A model generated the notes under the pieces. The model saw nothing but the letters and a program-made list of their open reading frames with translations, had not been told where the DNA came from and did not search any database. A program made the translations under genes and the position numbers. 64,000 bases of DNA from JAVJST01 sp965229715 (GTDB taxonomy: Bacteria; Pseudomonadota; Alphaproteobacteria; Rhodospirillales; Casp-alpha2). Each line of letters opens with the position of its first letter. Within the stretch, counting starts at the first letter, position 1. Location: the NCBI GenBank assembly GCA_965229715.1, contig CBDDJL010000004.1, positions 186,001 through 250,000 of the forward strand, read 5' to 3'. Shown one piece after another: positions 8,032 to 17,660 of the stretch.

Positions 8032-8670
8032 TCAGGCCGCCCACTGCTTCGCCGCATCAGCCAGGTAGGACCACAGGTACTGGGCGTAGGTCCAACGCAC
8101 CTGAATGCGGTAGCTCGGCGCCGTCGTCGTCTGATGCAACAGGATCGAGGCGTGCGCGAAGACCGACTGGGCGCACTGGCCGGTATCGAACTTCGACGCA
8201 TGGAGATCAAGCGGGCAGCCGCGCGCCAGTACGTCACGGGCGTGCGGCCCGGTCACGTCGATGACGACGTAGTAATCCGACACGTCGGTGACGGCGGCGT
8301 GGATGCCGTCGAGCGCAGTCCGAAGGTCCTCGACCAGCCGGCTCTCGCCGTTGGGCGGGGTATGCACCAGCCACTCGTCCGGGCCGAGCCAGTAGACGAC
8401 GTTGCTGCCGCCTGCGGCGGTATGTTCCCCGGTATCGGACACCGGCAGGTTCGGCGCCGCCGCGATCCCCGCGTCGGCGACCGTGTTGGGTTCAATCGGC
8501 AGCGCAACGCCGACAACCTTGGCCACCGCGTCGGCGAACTTCGGATCGCCGGCATCGCCGCGTATGTTGACCTTGCCGACGTAGGGCGTTTCGGTCAGCG
8601 TGATCCCGGCTGTCGGCGAGACCATGCCGGCAAGCGGCGTAACCGGTTTCGGATTGTTCAGATCGACCAT
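8032..8670 (-). CDS. soxG: Sarcosine oxidase gamma subunit
   Basis: A 212-residue protein, last gene of the soxBDAG operon. The gamma subunit is structurally related to the GcvT fold and packs against the alpha subunit in heterotetrameric sarcosine oxidase; it has no flavin of its own. Recognition rests on the typical central segment (YWLGPDEWLVHTP), the DVTGPHARDVLARGCPLDL stretch and the C-terminal QVRWTYAQYLWSYLADA, together with its position 16 bases after soxA. Confidence 0.93.
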   Translation of the reverse strand: MVDLNNPKPVTPLAGMVSPTAGITLTETPYVGKVNIRGDAGDPKFADAVAKVVGVALPIEPNTVADAGIAAAPNLPVSDTGEHTAAGGSNVVYWLGPDEWLVHTPPNGESRLVEDLRTALDGIHAAVTDVSDYYVVIDVTGPHARDVLARGCPLDLHASKFDTGQCAQSVFAHASILLHQTTTAPSYRIQVRWTYAQYLWSYLADAAKQWAA

Positions 8671-8686
8671 CGTTCTAACCTTCTCG

Positions 8687-11600
8687 CTAACCTCTGGCCC
8701 GTTCGCCGTCCTGATCGACGAACACGGTTTCGGCGACCGTCACCTTGTGCTTGGTGCCGTCGAGCATCGGCACCCAGTAGCTTTCGCCGATCTTGTCGCG
8801 GCCGCCTTTGACCAGGGCGAGCGCAATGGAGCGGCCGACGTTCGGGCTCATGTAACTCGACGTGACGTGACCCAGCATCTCCATCGGCGGTTTCGGCTTC
8901 AGGTCCTTGACCAGGTGAGCGCCCTCCGGCAGCACCACGTTCGGATCCTCGGTCAGGATGCCGACCAGTTGCTTGCGGCCCTCGCGCGCCGTGTCCGACC
9001 GGGTGAAGGAGCGGCGGCCGATGAAATCGCCTTTCTTCTTGGAGACGATCCAGTCCATGCCGACATCCATCGGCGTGCACGTCCCGTCGGTGTCCTGACC
9101 GACGATGATGAAGCCCTTCTCGGCGCGCAGCACGTGCATGGTCTCGGTACCGTAGGGGCAGATGTCGTACTTCTCGCCGGCGTCCATCAGCGCTTCCCAG
9201 AGATGCAGGCCCCAACGCTGCGGTACGTTGATTTCGTAAGCCATCTCGCCGGTAAAGCTGATCCGGAAGACACGCGCGGGAACACCGGCGACGCTGCCTT
9301 CCTTCATCGACATGAACGGGAAGCCTTCCGGATCGAGGTCGATATCGGTCAGTTCGGCGAGCAGGTCGCGCGCCTTCGGACCCGAGATCGAGGCGACGGC
9401 CCATTGTTCGGTCACCGACGTGCAGTAGACCTTCAGGTCCGGCCATTCTGTTTGCAGCCATTCCTCGAGCCAGCTCATGACGCGCGCGGCGCCGCCGGTC
9501 GTCGTCGTCATATGGAAGTGATTTTCGCCGATCCGCGTGGTCACGCCGTCGTCGAAGATCATGCCGTGCTCGTTGAGCATCAGCCCGTAGCGGCACTTGC
9601 CGACGCCGAGCTTGGCCCAGGCATTGGTGTAGACCATCTCCAGCAGCTTGGTGGCATCCGGGCCCTGGATATCGATCTTGCCGAGGGTCGAGGCGTCGAC
9701 CATGCCGACGGTTTCGCGGGCCTGCTTGCACTCGCGCTGAACGGCGGCGTGCATGTCCTCGCCCGGTTTCGGGAAGTACCATGGGCGCTTCCAGTCGCCG
9801 ACATCTTCGAACACGGCGCCATGGGCGACGTGCCAGGAATGCATGGCGGACTCTCGCTCCTGCTGAAACAGCGGACCGACGTTCTGCCCGGTCGCCGCGC
9901 CGAACGTCACCGGCGTGTAGTTGGGGCGAAAGGTCGTGGTGCCGATCTCGGGGATCGTCTTGCCCTGGACGCGCGCCATGATGCCGATGGCATTGACGTT
10001 CGACGTCTTGCCCTGGTCTGTGCCCATGCCGGTCGTCGTATAACGCTTGGTGTGCTCAACCGAGATATAGCCCTCGCGGCTGGCGAGTTCGAGATCGGCC
10101 GAGGTCGAGTCGTTCTGGAACTCGTGGAACTTCTTGGGGTGACCGTGCGACGGCACTTCCCACAACGGCCGCAGCGGTTGTTCGGCAACGTCGGCAACCG
10201 ACGGCATTGTCGCCGCCGAAACACCCTCGATGCCCGCCGCGCGTGCGGCTTCCGCCCCCGCTTCCGCACCTTCCGAGAGACACGTGGCGAGCCCCAGCGA
10301 ACCGTTGCAGGCCCCGGCGGAACGGCTCGGATTGATCTTCGGCGCGGGGCCCGGAACGTACATGGCCCGAGCATCGTCCCAAGTCAGCTTGCCGCGCGAC
10401 TGGCTGAACAGGTGTACCGTCGGGTTCCAGCCGCCCGACATGGCGATGCAATCGCAGTCGACCGAGAAATGCGCGCCGGTCACGTCCGTGCCGTCATCGG
10501 CCAGTTCCATAACCTCGGCGCTTCTTACGCGCTTACCGCCTTTGGCGCGGGTTACCACGGTATTCGGATAGATCTTGATGCCGAGCTTGCCGGCCTCTTC
10601 GACCAGCGCACCCGCCGGCTGCTTGCGGGCGTCGCAGACATAGACCCGGGCACCGGCCTGCTTCGCGGCAATGGCCGTCGCGTAGGCACTGTCGTTGTTG
10701 GTAAAGACCAGGATCTCGCGTCCCGGCAGAACGCCGTAGCGGTTGATGTAGGTTTTGACCGCACCGGCCAGCATGATGCCGGGCCGGTCGTTTTCGCCGA
10801 ATACCAGCGGCCGCTCGATGGCGCCGGTCGCCAGCACCACCTGCCTGGCGCGGATCTTGAGAAACCGCTCGCGCGGCAGGTTGCCCGCTTTGCCGGGGCC
10901 CATGTGGTTGGTCACGCGCTGCAGCGCCGTCAGCCAGTTGTAGTCGTAGTAACCGGCGACGGTGGTGCGCGGCAGCAGGGTGACGTTCTCCATGCCGGCG
11001 AGTTCCGCCACGGCGTCGGCGATCCACTCGGCGGCGGGCTTGTCGCCGATCTCCACGGTGTCTGACAGCAAGTGCCCACCGAACTCGGACTGCTCGTCGG
11101 CAATGACGACGCGCGCGCCGCCGCGGCCCGCGCTCAAAGCCGCGGCAAGACCGGCGGCGCCACCGCCGGCAATCAGCACATCGCAATGCACGTGGACGTT
11201 CTCGTACCAGTCGGGATCGTGCTCGCGCGGGCTTTCGCCCATGCCGGCGGCCTTGCGGATCTGGTGCTCATACCACATCCAGAGCTTCGGCGGCCACATG
11301 AAGGTCTTGTAGTAAAAGCCCGCCGGAATCAGCCGCTTGAACACGTTGTTGATGGCGTTGACATCGAAGTTCACCGACGGCCAGCAATTCTGGCTCTTGG
11401 CCGAGAGGCCGTCATAGAGTTCGATCACCGGAGCGCGGGTATTGGGTTCCGTATAAGCGCCCTCTTCGAGTTGCACGATCGCGTTGGGTTCTTCCGGGCC
11501 GGCCGAGAAGACGCCGCGAGGACGGTGATACTTGAAACTGCGGCCCGTCAGGTGCACGCCGTTGGCGAGTAGCGCCGAGGCCAGGGTATCGCCCCGATAG

Positions 11601-11689
11601 CCCTGATAGGCCTTGCCATCGTAACGAAAGCTGAGCGGCGCTGCGCGGTCGATGCGGCCGCCGTTTTCGAGGCGGAAAGACTGAGCCAT
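8687..11689 (-). CDS. soxA: Sarcosine oxidase alpha subunit
   Basis: A 1000-residue large subunit of heterotetrameric sarcosine oxidase. Order of domains: N-terminal ferredoxin-like Fer2_4 region (about 10-100), a pyridine nucleotide-disulphide oxidoreductase unit with GGGAAGLAAALSAG near 175-188 that holds NAD+, and a C-terminal GcvT/GcvT_C pair (about 615-990) that binds tetrahydrofolate. The enzyme turns sarcosine, O2 and THF into glycine, 5,10-methylene-THF and H2O2. The start is taken as the ATG sharing one base with the soxD stop (TGATG); a GTG three bases upstream is also possible. Part of a tight soxBDAG operon. Confidence 0.96.
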   Translation of the reverse strand: MAQSFRLENGGRIDRAAPLSFRYDGKAYQGYRGDTLASALLANGVHLTGRSFKYHRPRGVFSAGPEEPNAIVQLEEGAYTEPNTRAPVIELYDGLSAKSQNCWPSVNFDVNAINNVFKRLIPAGFYYKTFMWPPKLWMWYEHQIRKAAGMGESPREHDPDWYENVHVHCDVLIAGGGAAGLAAALSAGRGGARVVIADEQSEFGGHLLSDTVEIGDKPAAEWIADAVAELAGMENVTLLPRTTVAGYYDYNWLTALQRVTNHMGPGKAGNLPRERFLKIRARQVVLATGAIERPLVFGENDRPGIMLAGAVKTYINRYGVLPGREILVFTNNDSAYATAIAAKQAGARVYVCDARKQPAGALVEEAGKLGIKIYPNTVVTRAKGGKRVRSAEVMELADDGTDVTGAHFSVDCDCIAMSGGWNPTVHLFSQSRGKLTWDDARAMYVPGPAPKINPSRSAGACNGSLGLATCLSEGAEAGAEAARAAGIEGVSAATMPSVADVAEQPLRPLWEVPSHGHPKKFHEFQNDSTSADLELASREGYISVEHTKRYTTTGMGTDQGKTSNVNAIGIMARVQGKTIPEIGTTTFRPNYTPVTFGAATGQNVGPLFQQERESAMHSWHVAHGAVFEDVGDWKRPWYFPKPGEDMHAAVQRECKQARETVGMVDASTLGKIDIQGPDATKLLEMVYTNAWAKLGVGKCRYGLMLNEHGMIFDDGVTTRIGENHFHMTTTTGGAARVMSWLEEWLQTEWPDLKVYCTSVTEQWAVASISGPKARDLLAELTDIDLDPEGFPFMSMKEGSVAGVPARVFRISFTGEMAYEINVPQRWGLHLWEALMDAGEKYDICPYGTETMHVLRAEKGFIIVGQDTDGTCTPMDVGMDWIVSKKKGDFIGRRSFTRSDTAREGRKQLVGILTEDPNVVLPEGAHLVKDLKPKPPMEMLGHVTSSYMSPNVGRSIALALVKGGRDKIGESYWVPMLDGTKHKVTVAETVFVDQDGERARG

Positions 11690-11979
11690 CACTTGCCCTC
11701 CCCGTCGACGGTCGGCTTCGGCTCGCCCGGCTTATAGAAGCCAAGGAACTCGTCGGTTACCGTGTGGCGCACGGCGTTGAACCACCGGCGGCAGCCGTGA
11801 CTGTGAATCCAGCGCTCGTAGTGAACGCCCTTCGGATTGGTGCGGAAGAAGACGTAGTCGCCCCATTCCTCGTCGCTCAACGCATCGGGATCTTTCGGCC
11901 GTTCGATATGGCCTTCGCCGCCGTGGCTGAACTCGGTCATGTCGCGCTCGCCGCACCAGGGACACTTGATCAGAAACAT
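11689..11979 (-). CDS. soxD: Sarcosine oxidase delta subunit
   Basis: A 96-residue zinc-binding small subunit of heterotetrameric sarcosine oxidase. The zinc site is visible as CPWCGERD at residues 6-13 together with the later SHGCRRWF segment. It has the family hallmark EEWGDYVFFRTNPKG. The start is preceded by GGGAGGG at good spacing. It lies 19 bases after soxB and its stop overlaps the soxA start, so translation is probably coupled. Confidence 0.95.
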   Translation of the reverse strand: MFLIKCPWCGERDMTEFSHGGEGHIERPKDPDALSDEEWGDYVFFRTNPKGVHYERWIHSHGCRRWFNAVRHTVTDEFLGFYKPGEPKPTVDGEGK

Positions 11980-11998
11980 GGTCTATACCCTCCCCGGC

Positions 11999-13243
11999 TC
12001 AGTGCGCGACGGCGGCAGCCGCCGCTTCGTCGATCAGTGCCCCGGAATAGTGCCGGTCGATGGAGAACGGCGCGGCGATCGGGTGCATCTCGCCCTTCGC
12101 CAGCGACGCAGCGAAAACATGGCCCGAGCCGGGCGTCGCCTTGAAGCCGCCGGTACCCCAGCCAACGTTGAAATAAAGGTTCTCGACCGGCGTCTTCGAA
12201 ATGATCGGCGAACGGTCGAGGGTAACGTCGGTGATGCCGCCCCATGTGCGCATCATGCGAACCCGGCTGAAAATCGGATAGAGCTCGCAAATCGGTCCGA
12301 CGACATGTTCGACCTGATCGAAGCAGCCGCGCTGCGAATAGGACACGAACGGATCGCCCGACCCGCCGACGACCAGTTCGCCCTTGTCGGACTGGCTGAT
12401 ATAGGCGTGGATCGTGTTGTCCATCACGACGCAATCGATGATCGGTTTCATCGGCTCGGACACGAACGCCTGTAACGGCGTCGATTCGATCGGCAACCGG
12501 AAGCCCGCCATGTCGGCCAGCACGCCGGAATGACCGGCGGCGACGACGGCGACTTTCTTGGCCCCGATGGCGCCCCGGGTCGTCTCGACGCCCTTGACCA
12601 CGCCGTTCTCGATCCTGAAGCCGGTGACCTCGCAGTTCTGGATGATGTCGACGCCGCGGGCGTCTGCGGCGCGGGCATATCCCCAGGCCACCGCGTCGTG
12701 GCGCGCGGTGCCGCCGCGGCGCTGCAACAGCGCGCCCCGGATTTCGTATCGGCTGTTGAGGTTGATGAACGGCACCATCTGCTTGACCTCGGCCGGGGTC
12801 AGAAACTCGGAATCGATACCGTTCAGATGAATCGCGTGACCGCGACGGCCGATTTCCTGCATGTCGTGCACGGTGTGAGCGATATGCAGCAAGCCGCGCG
12901 GGCTGTACATGACGTTGTAGTTCAGTTCCTGGCTCAGGTTCTCCCAGAGCTTAACGGCATGGTCGTAGAGCGCCGCCGACTCGTCCCACAGATAGTTGGA
13001 CCGGACGATCGTCGTGTTGCGGCCCGTGTTACCGCCGCCAAGCCAGCCTTTCTCGATCACCGCGACATTGGTGATACCGTGCTCCTTGGCCAGATAGTAC
13101 GCCGTGGCCAGGCCGTGACCGCCGCCGCCGACGATGACCACGTCGTATTCCGGTTTCGGGTCCGGGCTGCGCCAGTGTGCCGGCCAATCCTTGTGATAGC
13201 TCAGCGCATTCCGCGCCAGCGAGAAGATCGAAAACTTCACCAT
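11999..13243 (-). CDS. soxB: Sarcosine oxidase beta subunit
   Basis: A 414-residue catalytic flavoprotein of heterotetrameric sarcosine oxidase and first gene of the operon. The FAD-binding motif VIVGGGGHGLATAYYLA is at residues about 36-52. The enzyme also carries a covalently bound FMN; His182 in ARHDAVAWGYA is the best candidate for that link by position in the family. It oxidises the N-methyl group of sarcosine. GAGG lies 7 bases before the ATG. The 253-bp upstream gap shared with the bax-like gene holds two interleaved inverted repeats that may be regulatory. Confidence 0.96.
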   Translation of the reverse strand: MVKFSIFSLARNALSYHKDWPAHWRSPDPKPEYDVVIVGGGGHGLATAYYLAKEHGITNVAVIEKGWLGGGNTGRNTTIVRSNYLWDESAALYDHAVKLWENLSQELNYNVMYSPRGLLHIAHTVHDMQEIGRRGHAIHLNGIDSEFLTPAEVKQMVPFINLNSRYEIRGALLQRRGGTARHDAVAWGYARAADARGVDIIQNCEVTGFRIENGVVKGVETTRGAIGAKKVAVVAAGHSGVLADMAGFRLPIESTPLQAFVSEPMKPIIDCVVMDNTIHAYISQSDKGELVVGGSGDPFVSYSQRGCFDQVEHVVGPICELYPIFSRVRMMRTWGGITDVTLDRSPIISKTPVENLYFNVGWGTGGFKATPGSGHVFAASLAKGEMHPIAAPFSIDRHYSGALIDEAAAAAVAH

Positions 13244-13340
13244 CCTGCCGCCTCACTTGCACCGGCACCGCTTACGAGGGCAGCGCAGGTCGCCTTGTTG
13301 GAAGGCGCGCACTCTAGCAAAGCCCGCCCGCCAAACCCAC

Positions 13341-13371
13341 TCGAATTCGACACTCCGTATTCGAATGTCGA
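13341..13371. promoter_or_regulatory. Interleaved inverted repeats upstream of soxB
   Basis: In the divergent gap before soxB, TCGAAT (13341-13346) pairs with ATTCGA (13359-13364), and TCGACA (13347-13352) pairs with TGTCGA (13366-13371). Both repeats are perfect and overlap, suggesting a dimeric regulator site about 100 bp upstream of soxB. No regulator gene is adjacent, so the assignment is tentative. Confidence 0.35.
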
Positions 13372-13496
13372 CGTAAAGCCGGTCGCCAACGCATACGAAA
13401 CCCCGCGCCGAATTTTACGAAAGGGCGTTCGTGGTTTACCCTGCTGGAAATCAATAGCCCGGCGACCAAGTCCGGGCAAAGCCAGAGGGAGAAACG

Positions 13497-14315
13497 ATGT
13501 CCTCGCTGACGATAGCGGGAACCTTTGACAATTTGCGCGCATTCCTGCGCAGCCCGTTGCAAACGAATGCCATCCCGATCGCGGTTTCCGCCATTCTCGT
13601 CGCCGGCCTCGGCTTTGCGGCGTACAAGGTCTATGAGTTGAAGGTTACGGGCGGTGTCGGTTTCATCGAGGCCGATGAAATGGCCGTCGAGGACGGCATC
13701 CGTATTTCGGCGAAGAAGCGGGCCTTTTTCGATACGCTGCGACCGGTCGTCGAGGCGGAGAACGCCCGTATTCTGGAGTTGCGCGAACGCCTCCTCACGG
13801 CCAGGGAGCAAGGCGAGGGCCCGAACTGGATCCGCGATGTCGCTCGCGAGTACGAAATCGAATGGACGGGCCGCGAGTGGACGAAGCTCCTGCGCCGCGT
13901 CGATGCCGTTCCCGTCCCCCTCGTCCTCGCCCAGGCCGCCAACGAATCGAGCTGGGGTCAGTCCCGGTTCGCCCAGGAAGGCAACAACCTGTTCGGCCAA
14001 TGGTGTTTCGAGCCGGGTTGCGGCATCGTACCCAACCAGCGTCCCGAGGGCGAGATCTACGAGGTTGCGTCGTTCGGCAGCGTCAACGAGTCGGTCCGCT
14101 CGTATCTGCGCAATCTCAACACGCACCCCGCATACACGGATCTGCGAAAGCGTCGCATGGCGGCGCGCCAGGCAGGCCGCGAGCCCACCGGCGTCGAACT
14201 GGCATCCGGACTCGGTAGTTACTCGGAGCGCGGACAGGCCTATATCGACGAGATTCGCTCAACCATTCGCGTCAACCGCGACCTGATGCTCGGCGTGGAA
14301 GAAGAGCAACCCTAA
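13497..14315 (+). CDS. Bax-like glucosaminidase-family protein
   Basis: A 272-residue protein with an N-terminal membrane anchor (about residues 20-42, IPIAVSAILVAGLGFAAYKV) and a C-terminal glucosaminidase (Bax/FlgJ-like) domain. The catalytic-region motif VLAQAANESSWGQSRFAQEG and the following NNLFGQWC are typical, with the Glu in NESSWG the probable catalytic acid. It would cleave peptidoglycan glycan strands from the periplasmic face. GAGGGAG precedes the ATG. It stands alone: divergent from soxB and convergent with the SLC13 permease gene, whose stop lies three bases away. Confidence 0.88.
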   Translation: MSSLTIAGTFDNLRAFLRSPLQTNAIPIAVSAILVAGLGFAAYKVYELKVTGGVGFIEADEMAVEDGIRISAKKRAFFDTLRPVVEAENARILELRERLLTAREQGEGPNWIRDVAREYEIEWTGREWTKLLRRVDAVPVPLVLAQAANESSWGQSRFAQEGNNLFGQWCFEPGCGIVPNQRPEGEIYEVASFGSVNESVRSYLRNLNTHPAYTDLRKRRMAARQAGREPTGVELASGLGSYSERGQAYIDEIRSTIRVNRDLMLGVEEEQP

Positions 14316-14318
14316 AGG

Positions 14319-16100
14319 TCAAAGCGGCCAGAAGATCATGATCGCCGGTACGCCGACGATGCAGATCAGGATTTCAAGCGGCAGTCCCAACCGCCAGTAA
14401 TCGCCGAATGCGTAACCGCCCGGGCCCATGACCATGGCATTGTTCTGGTGCCCGATGGGCGTCAGAAAAGCACAGCTAGCCCCGACCGCAACCGCCATCA
14501 GGAACGGATCGGGACTGACGGACAGATCGGCGGCGATGTCGATGGCGATCGGCGCCATCACGACAGCGGTCGCCGCGTTGTTGAGGACGGCCGACAACGT
14601 CATGGTAAAGACCAGCACGGTCAGGATGAGCAGCCATGATGGCAGATCCGCCAAACCGAAGACCATAACATCGGCGATCAGTTTTGCGGCGCCGCTGTTG
14701 TTAAGGGCGCCACCGACCGGAATCAGCGCGCCGAGAAGCACGATAACCGGCCAGTCGATGCCATCATAGACCTCGCGCACCGGCATGACGCCGAACAGCA
14801 CCATACCGAGCGCCGCCGCACCCAACGCGATCACGATCGGGGCATTGAAGCCGACGACCGCGACCAACGCCGCGGCGAACAGGCCGACGGCGGTAGCGGC
14901 CTGACGGCGACCGCCGAACGACACTTCGCGGGCGGCTAGCATCAAGCATCCCAAACGGGAAATCACGTCCGGCAGATGTTCCGCCTCGCCCTGCAACAGA
15001 AGCACGTCGCCGGTTTGGAACTTGAATTCCCGCATCCGTCCGCGATAGGGACGCCCCTGTCGTGCGATCGCCAGAAGATTGACGCCATAGGTCCGGCGCA
15101 ACCGCAATTGCTCAACTGTCCGTCCCTCGATCCGGGAGCGCGGTGCAACGACGGCCTCGGTCAGGATCACATCTTCGAGTTCCGGCATCCCCGCGTGCCC
15201 GTCGCGGGCGCCGGCGATGGTCAGGTCGAGCTTTTCAACGAACTGAGTCAACTCTTCCGGGCGCGCCTCGACGATCAAGCTGTCGCCCGACTCAACCCGT
15301 TTTCTCGGGCTGGCCGCCGCCCTCGCCTTGCCGCCATGCACGATGCCGAAGATCAGGACATCGATATCGCCGGCGAGATCGTTCTCGATCTCCTCGATCG
15401 TTTTCCCGACGGCAGGGCTGCCCTTGGACAGTCTGAGCTCTGACACGAACTCGGAGACGTCGGACAGGTTGGCGCTGTCGGAGTTTCCGGACCGGTCCGG
15501 CAAAAACCGCCAACCGACGATGGCGATGAACAGAATTCCGCTGACTGCCACCAAGCCGCCGACCGGCGTAAAGTCGAACATCGAAAACCCGCTACCCAGC
15601 GCCTCCTCGCGAAAACTCGCGATGATGATGTTGGGCGGGGTTCCGATCAGCGTAACCAGGCCGCCCAATATCGACGCGAACGATAACGGCATGAGAATGC
15701 GGCCGACCGGTCTTTTCGCCTTGATGGCGGTCTGGATCGCGACGGGCATCAGCAAGGCCAACGCACCCACGTTGTTCATGAATCCGCTGAGAAAACCCGC
15801 CAGTCCCGACAGCAGCGCAATATGGCTCAGGATGCCCTTGACGAGCTTCATGACCTGACGCGCCGCATAGGTTGCCGCGCCAGACTGACTAAGCCCACGG
15901 CTCAGGATCAGGACGATGGCGACGGTCACCGTCGCCGGGTGGCTGAAGCCAGTGAACGCCTGATCCGGTTCGACAAGGCCGAGCACGACCGCGACAACGA
16001 GGCCGGCGAAAGCGACCACGTCGTACCGCCAGCGTCCCCATATGAAGAGCGCCAGCAGTACGACAACGAGTCCGAGGGACAGTGTCGCCTCAAGGTTCAT
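14319..16100 (-). CDS. SLC13-family permease with RCK_C regulatory domains
   Basis: A 593-residue membrane transporter of the DASS/SLC13 (ArsB/NhaD, CitM) superfamily. About six transmembrane segments form the first half (residues 5-200), followed by a soluble insert with two TrkA-C (RCK_C) domains (about 215-365, each with a typical GDSL or GDVLLL turn), then a second membrane half. Conserved carrier loops include GGLVTLIGTPPNIIIAS and ASCAFLTPIGHQNNAMVMGP. Substrates in this family are dicarboxylates, sulphate or other small anions. It lies 51 bases downstream of the creatinase gene on the same strand, so the two may be cotranscribed; a role in exporting or importing something linked to creatine is inference. 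Confidence 0.9.
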   Translation of the reverse strand: MNLEATLSLGLVVVLLALFIWGRWRYDVVAFAGLVVAVVLGLVEPDQAFTGFSHPATVTVAIVLILSRGLSQSGAATYAARQVMKLVKGILSHIALLSGLAGFLSGFMNNVGALALLMPVAIQTAIKAKRPVGRILMPLSFASILGGLVTLIGTPPNIIIASFREEALGSGFSMFDFTPVGGLVAVSGILFIAIVGWRFLPDRSGNSDSANLSDVSEFVSELRLSKGSPAVGKTIEEIENDLAGDIDVLIFGIVHGGKARAAASPRKRVESGDSLIVEARPEELTQFVEKLDLTIAGARDGHAGMPELEDVILTEAVVAPRSRIEGRTVEQLRLRRTYGVNLLAIARQGRPYRGRMREFKFQTGDVLLLQGEAEHLPDVISRLGCLMLAAREVSFGGRRQAATAVGLFAAALVAVVGFNAPIVIALGAAALGMVLFGVMPVREVYDGIDWPVIVLLGALIPVGGALNNSGAAKLIADVMVFGLADLPSWLLILTVLVFTMTLSAVLNNAATAVVMAPIAIDIAADLSVSPDPFLMAVAVGASCAFLTPIGHQNNAMVMGPGGYAFGDYWRLGLPLEILICIVGVPAIMIFWPL

Positions 16101-16151
16101 GTTCGATTACCCGACTGAGGATACGAAAGATACGTTGGTCTTTTTTCACCG

Positions 16152-17372
16152 TCACGCGCCGGATTTGATGATGTTCTTCTCAGGCCCGAACGGGAAGCCG
16201 GTGATGTTCTCGGCACCGTCTTCCTGCACGATCAGGATATCGTGCTCGCGATAACCGCCAGCCCCGGGCGCTCCCTCGGGCAACATGATCATCGGCTCCA
16301 TGGAGACGACCATGTTCGGCTCCAGTACGGTATCGATATCCTCGCGCAGCTCGACGCCCGCTTCACGACCGTAATAGTGGCACAACACGCCGAACGAGTG
16401 TCCGTACCCGAAGGAGCGGTACTTCAGCAAATCCCATTCGCGGTACATCTCGTTGAGCTCCGTGGCGATATCGCAGCATCGCGCACCCGGTTTGATCAGT
16501 TCGAGACCGCGCTCATGGACGGCAACGTTCTTCTGCCAGAGGTCGAGATGCGCGTCCGATGCGTAGTCGCAGAACAACGTCCGCTCGAGCGCCGTGTAGT
16601 ATCCGAAAATCATCGGAAAACAGTTGAGGCTCAGGATATCGCCGGATTCGATCTTCTTGTTGGTCACCGGGTTGTGCGCGCCGTCCGTATTGATGCCCGA
16701 CTGGAACCAGGTCCAGGTATCCATCAGTTCGACGTATGGATGATTCGAGGCAATTTCGCGCAGCATGGCGCTGGTCGAGGCGATCGCGACTTCGTGCTCG
16801 GGAACGCCGGCGGCGATGGCCTCGGCGCAGGCCGCACCGCCGATGTCGGCGGTCCGTGCGCCCTCGCGAATCAGTTTCTGCTCTTCCCCGGACTTGATCG
16901 TCCGCATCCACATGCTGGGCTTGCCGGCATCGACGAACGTCACGTCCGGAAACGCTTCCTCAAGCTGCGTCTTGAACTCGAGCGAAACGTGATCGAACTC
17001 GATCCCGAGCCGTTTCACGCCCTTGGTCAACTGCTCGACCGCGTAAAAGTAGTTGTCCTTGCGCCAATCCGTATAGGTGACGTTGTCGCCGAAGGTCCGG
17101 CGCCACGGCTGACCGCCGTCGATCCCCGCCGAAATCGTCGTGGCCGACTGGTGGTCGATCACCAGTCCGTACTTGCGGCCGAAATAGCAGTACAGGAATC
17201 CCGAGTAGTAGTTGATGCAGTGATAGGACGTGAACAGGCACGCATCCACGTCGTTTTCCGCCATCCAGCCGCGGATATCGTTCTGCCGGCGCGTCATTTC
17301 GGCGTCGGAAAACGGGGAGTATTCCTTTTCGCCGTTGTGCCATTTCACCAGTCGATCCATGTCGTCAGACAT
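16152..17372 (-). CDS. Creatinase (creatine amidinohydrolase)
   Basis: A 406-residue M24-fold enzyme hydrolysing creatine to sarcosine and urea. It closely matches my recollection of the Pseudomonas creatinase: FTSYHCINYYSGFLYC, SAGIDGGQPWRRT and DTWTWFQSGINTDGAHNPVT are near-identical blocks. All catalytic residues are present with a small offset: F64, R66, H233, E263 in ALERTLF, R336 in HYYGREAG and E359 in SMEPMIMLPEG. The frame is open further upstream, but the ATG at 17372 has AAAGGAG seven bases ahead and gives the family length (about 403). It is followed by an SLC13 permease and is divergent from an MFS carrier. SoxBDAG, 3 kb away, would consume the sarcosine. Confidence 0.96.
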   Translation of the reverse strand: MSDDMDRLVKWHNGEKEYSPFSDAEMTRRQNDIRGWMAENDVDACLFTSYHCINYYSGFLYCYFGRKYGLVIDHQSATTISAGIDGGQPWRRTFGDNVTYTDWRKDNYFYAVEQLTKGVKRLGIEFDHVSLEFKTQLEEAFPDVTFVDAGKPSMWMRTIKSGEEQKLIREGARTADIGGAACAEAIAAGVPEHEVAIASTSAMLREIASNHPYVELMDTWTWFQSGINTDGAHNPVTNKKIESGDILSLNCFPMIFGYYTALERTLFCDYASDAHLDLWQKNVAVHERGLELIKPGARCCDIATELNEMYREWDLLKYRSFGYGHSFGVLCHYYGREAGVELREDIDTVLEPNMVVSMEPMIMLPEGAPGAGGYREHDILIVQEDGAENITGFPFGPEKNIIKSGA

Positions 17373-17590
17373 CGCTTGCTCCTTTGCTTCGAGTTTGCGG
17401 TTCGACGCCATCGATACACGCGAATATCGTGATGGGCTTCGGCAGACGGCCCGCCGTAACGCGGACGATTTTCGATGACGGCGCCGGCGTGCAACGACCG
17501 TCGAGTACGTCTTCCGAAGGTATTCGTAATAACGCATATCGATGCCAACGGACAACCACAGAAAAGACCTCCGGCATGGGCGACGAATTC

Positions 17591-17606
17591 TCCCCTTATG
17601 AGGGGA
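17591..17606. repeat. Short inverted repeat in the creatinase/MFS divergent gap
   Basis: TCCCCT and AGGGGA flank TATG, giving a 16-bp inverted repeat in the 288-bp gap between the divergent creatinase and MFS genes. It is the clearest symmetric element there and lies about 55 bp before the MFS start. A second small hairpin, CTATC with GATAG, follows at about 17620-17633. Either could be an operator or simply local structure. Confidence 0.3.
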
Positions 17607-17660
17607 CGGGCATGGTACCTATCGCCCGATAGCCTGTGAATTACGGATAGAAACAGTCCG

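Noticed and set aside
8600..11065. An 821-residue frame on the plus strand opposite soxA
   Set aside because: It is the antisense shadow of the soxA coding sequence; it has no recognisable domain and no ribosome binding site, while soxA is certain.
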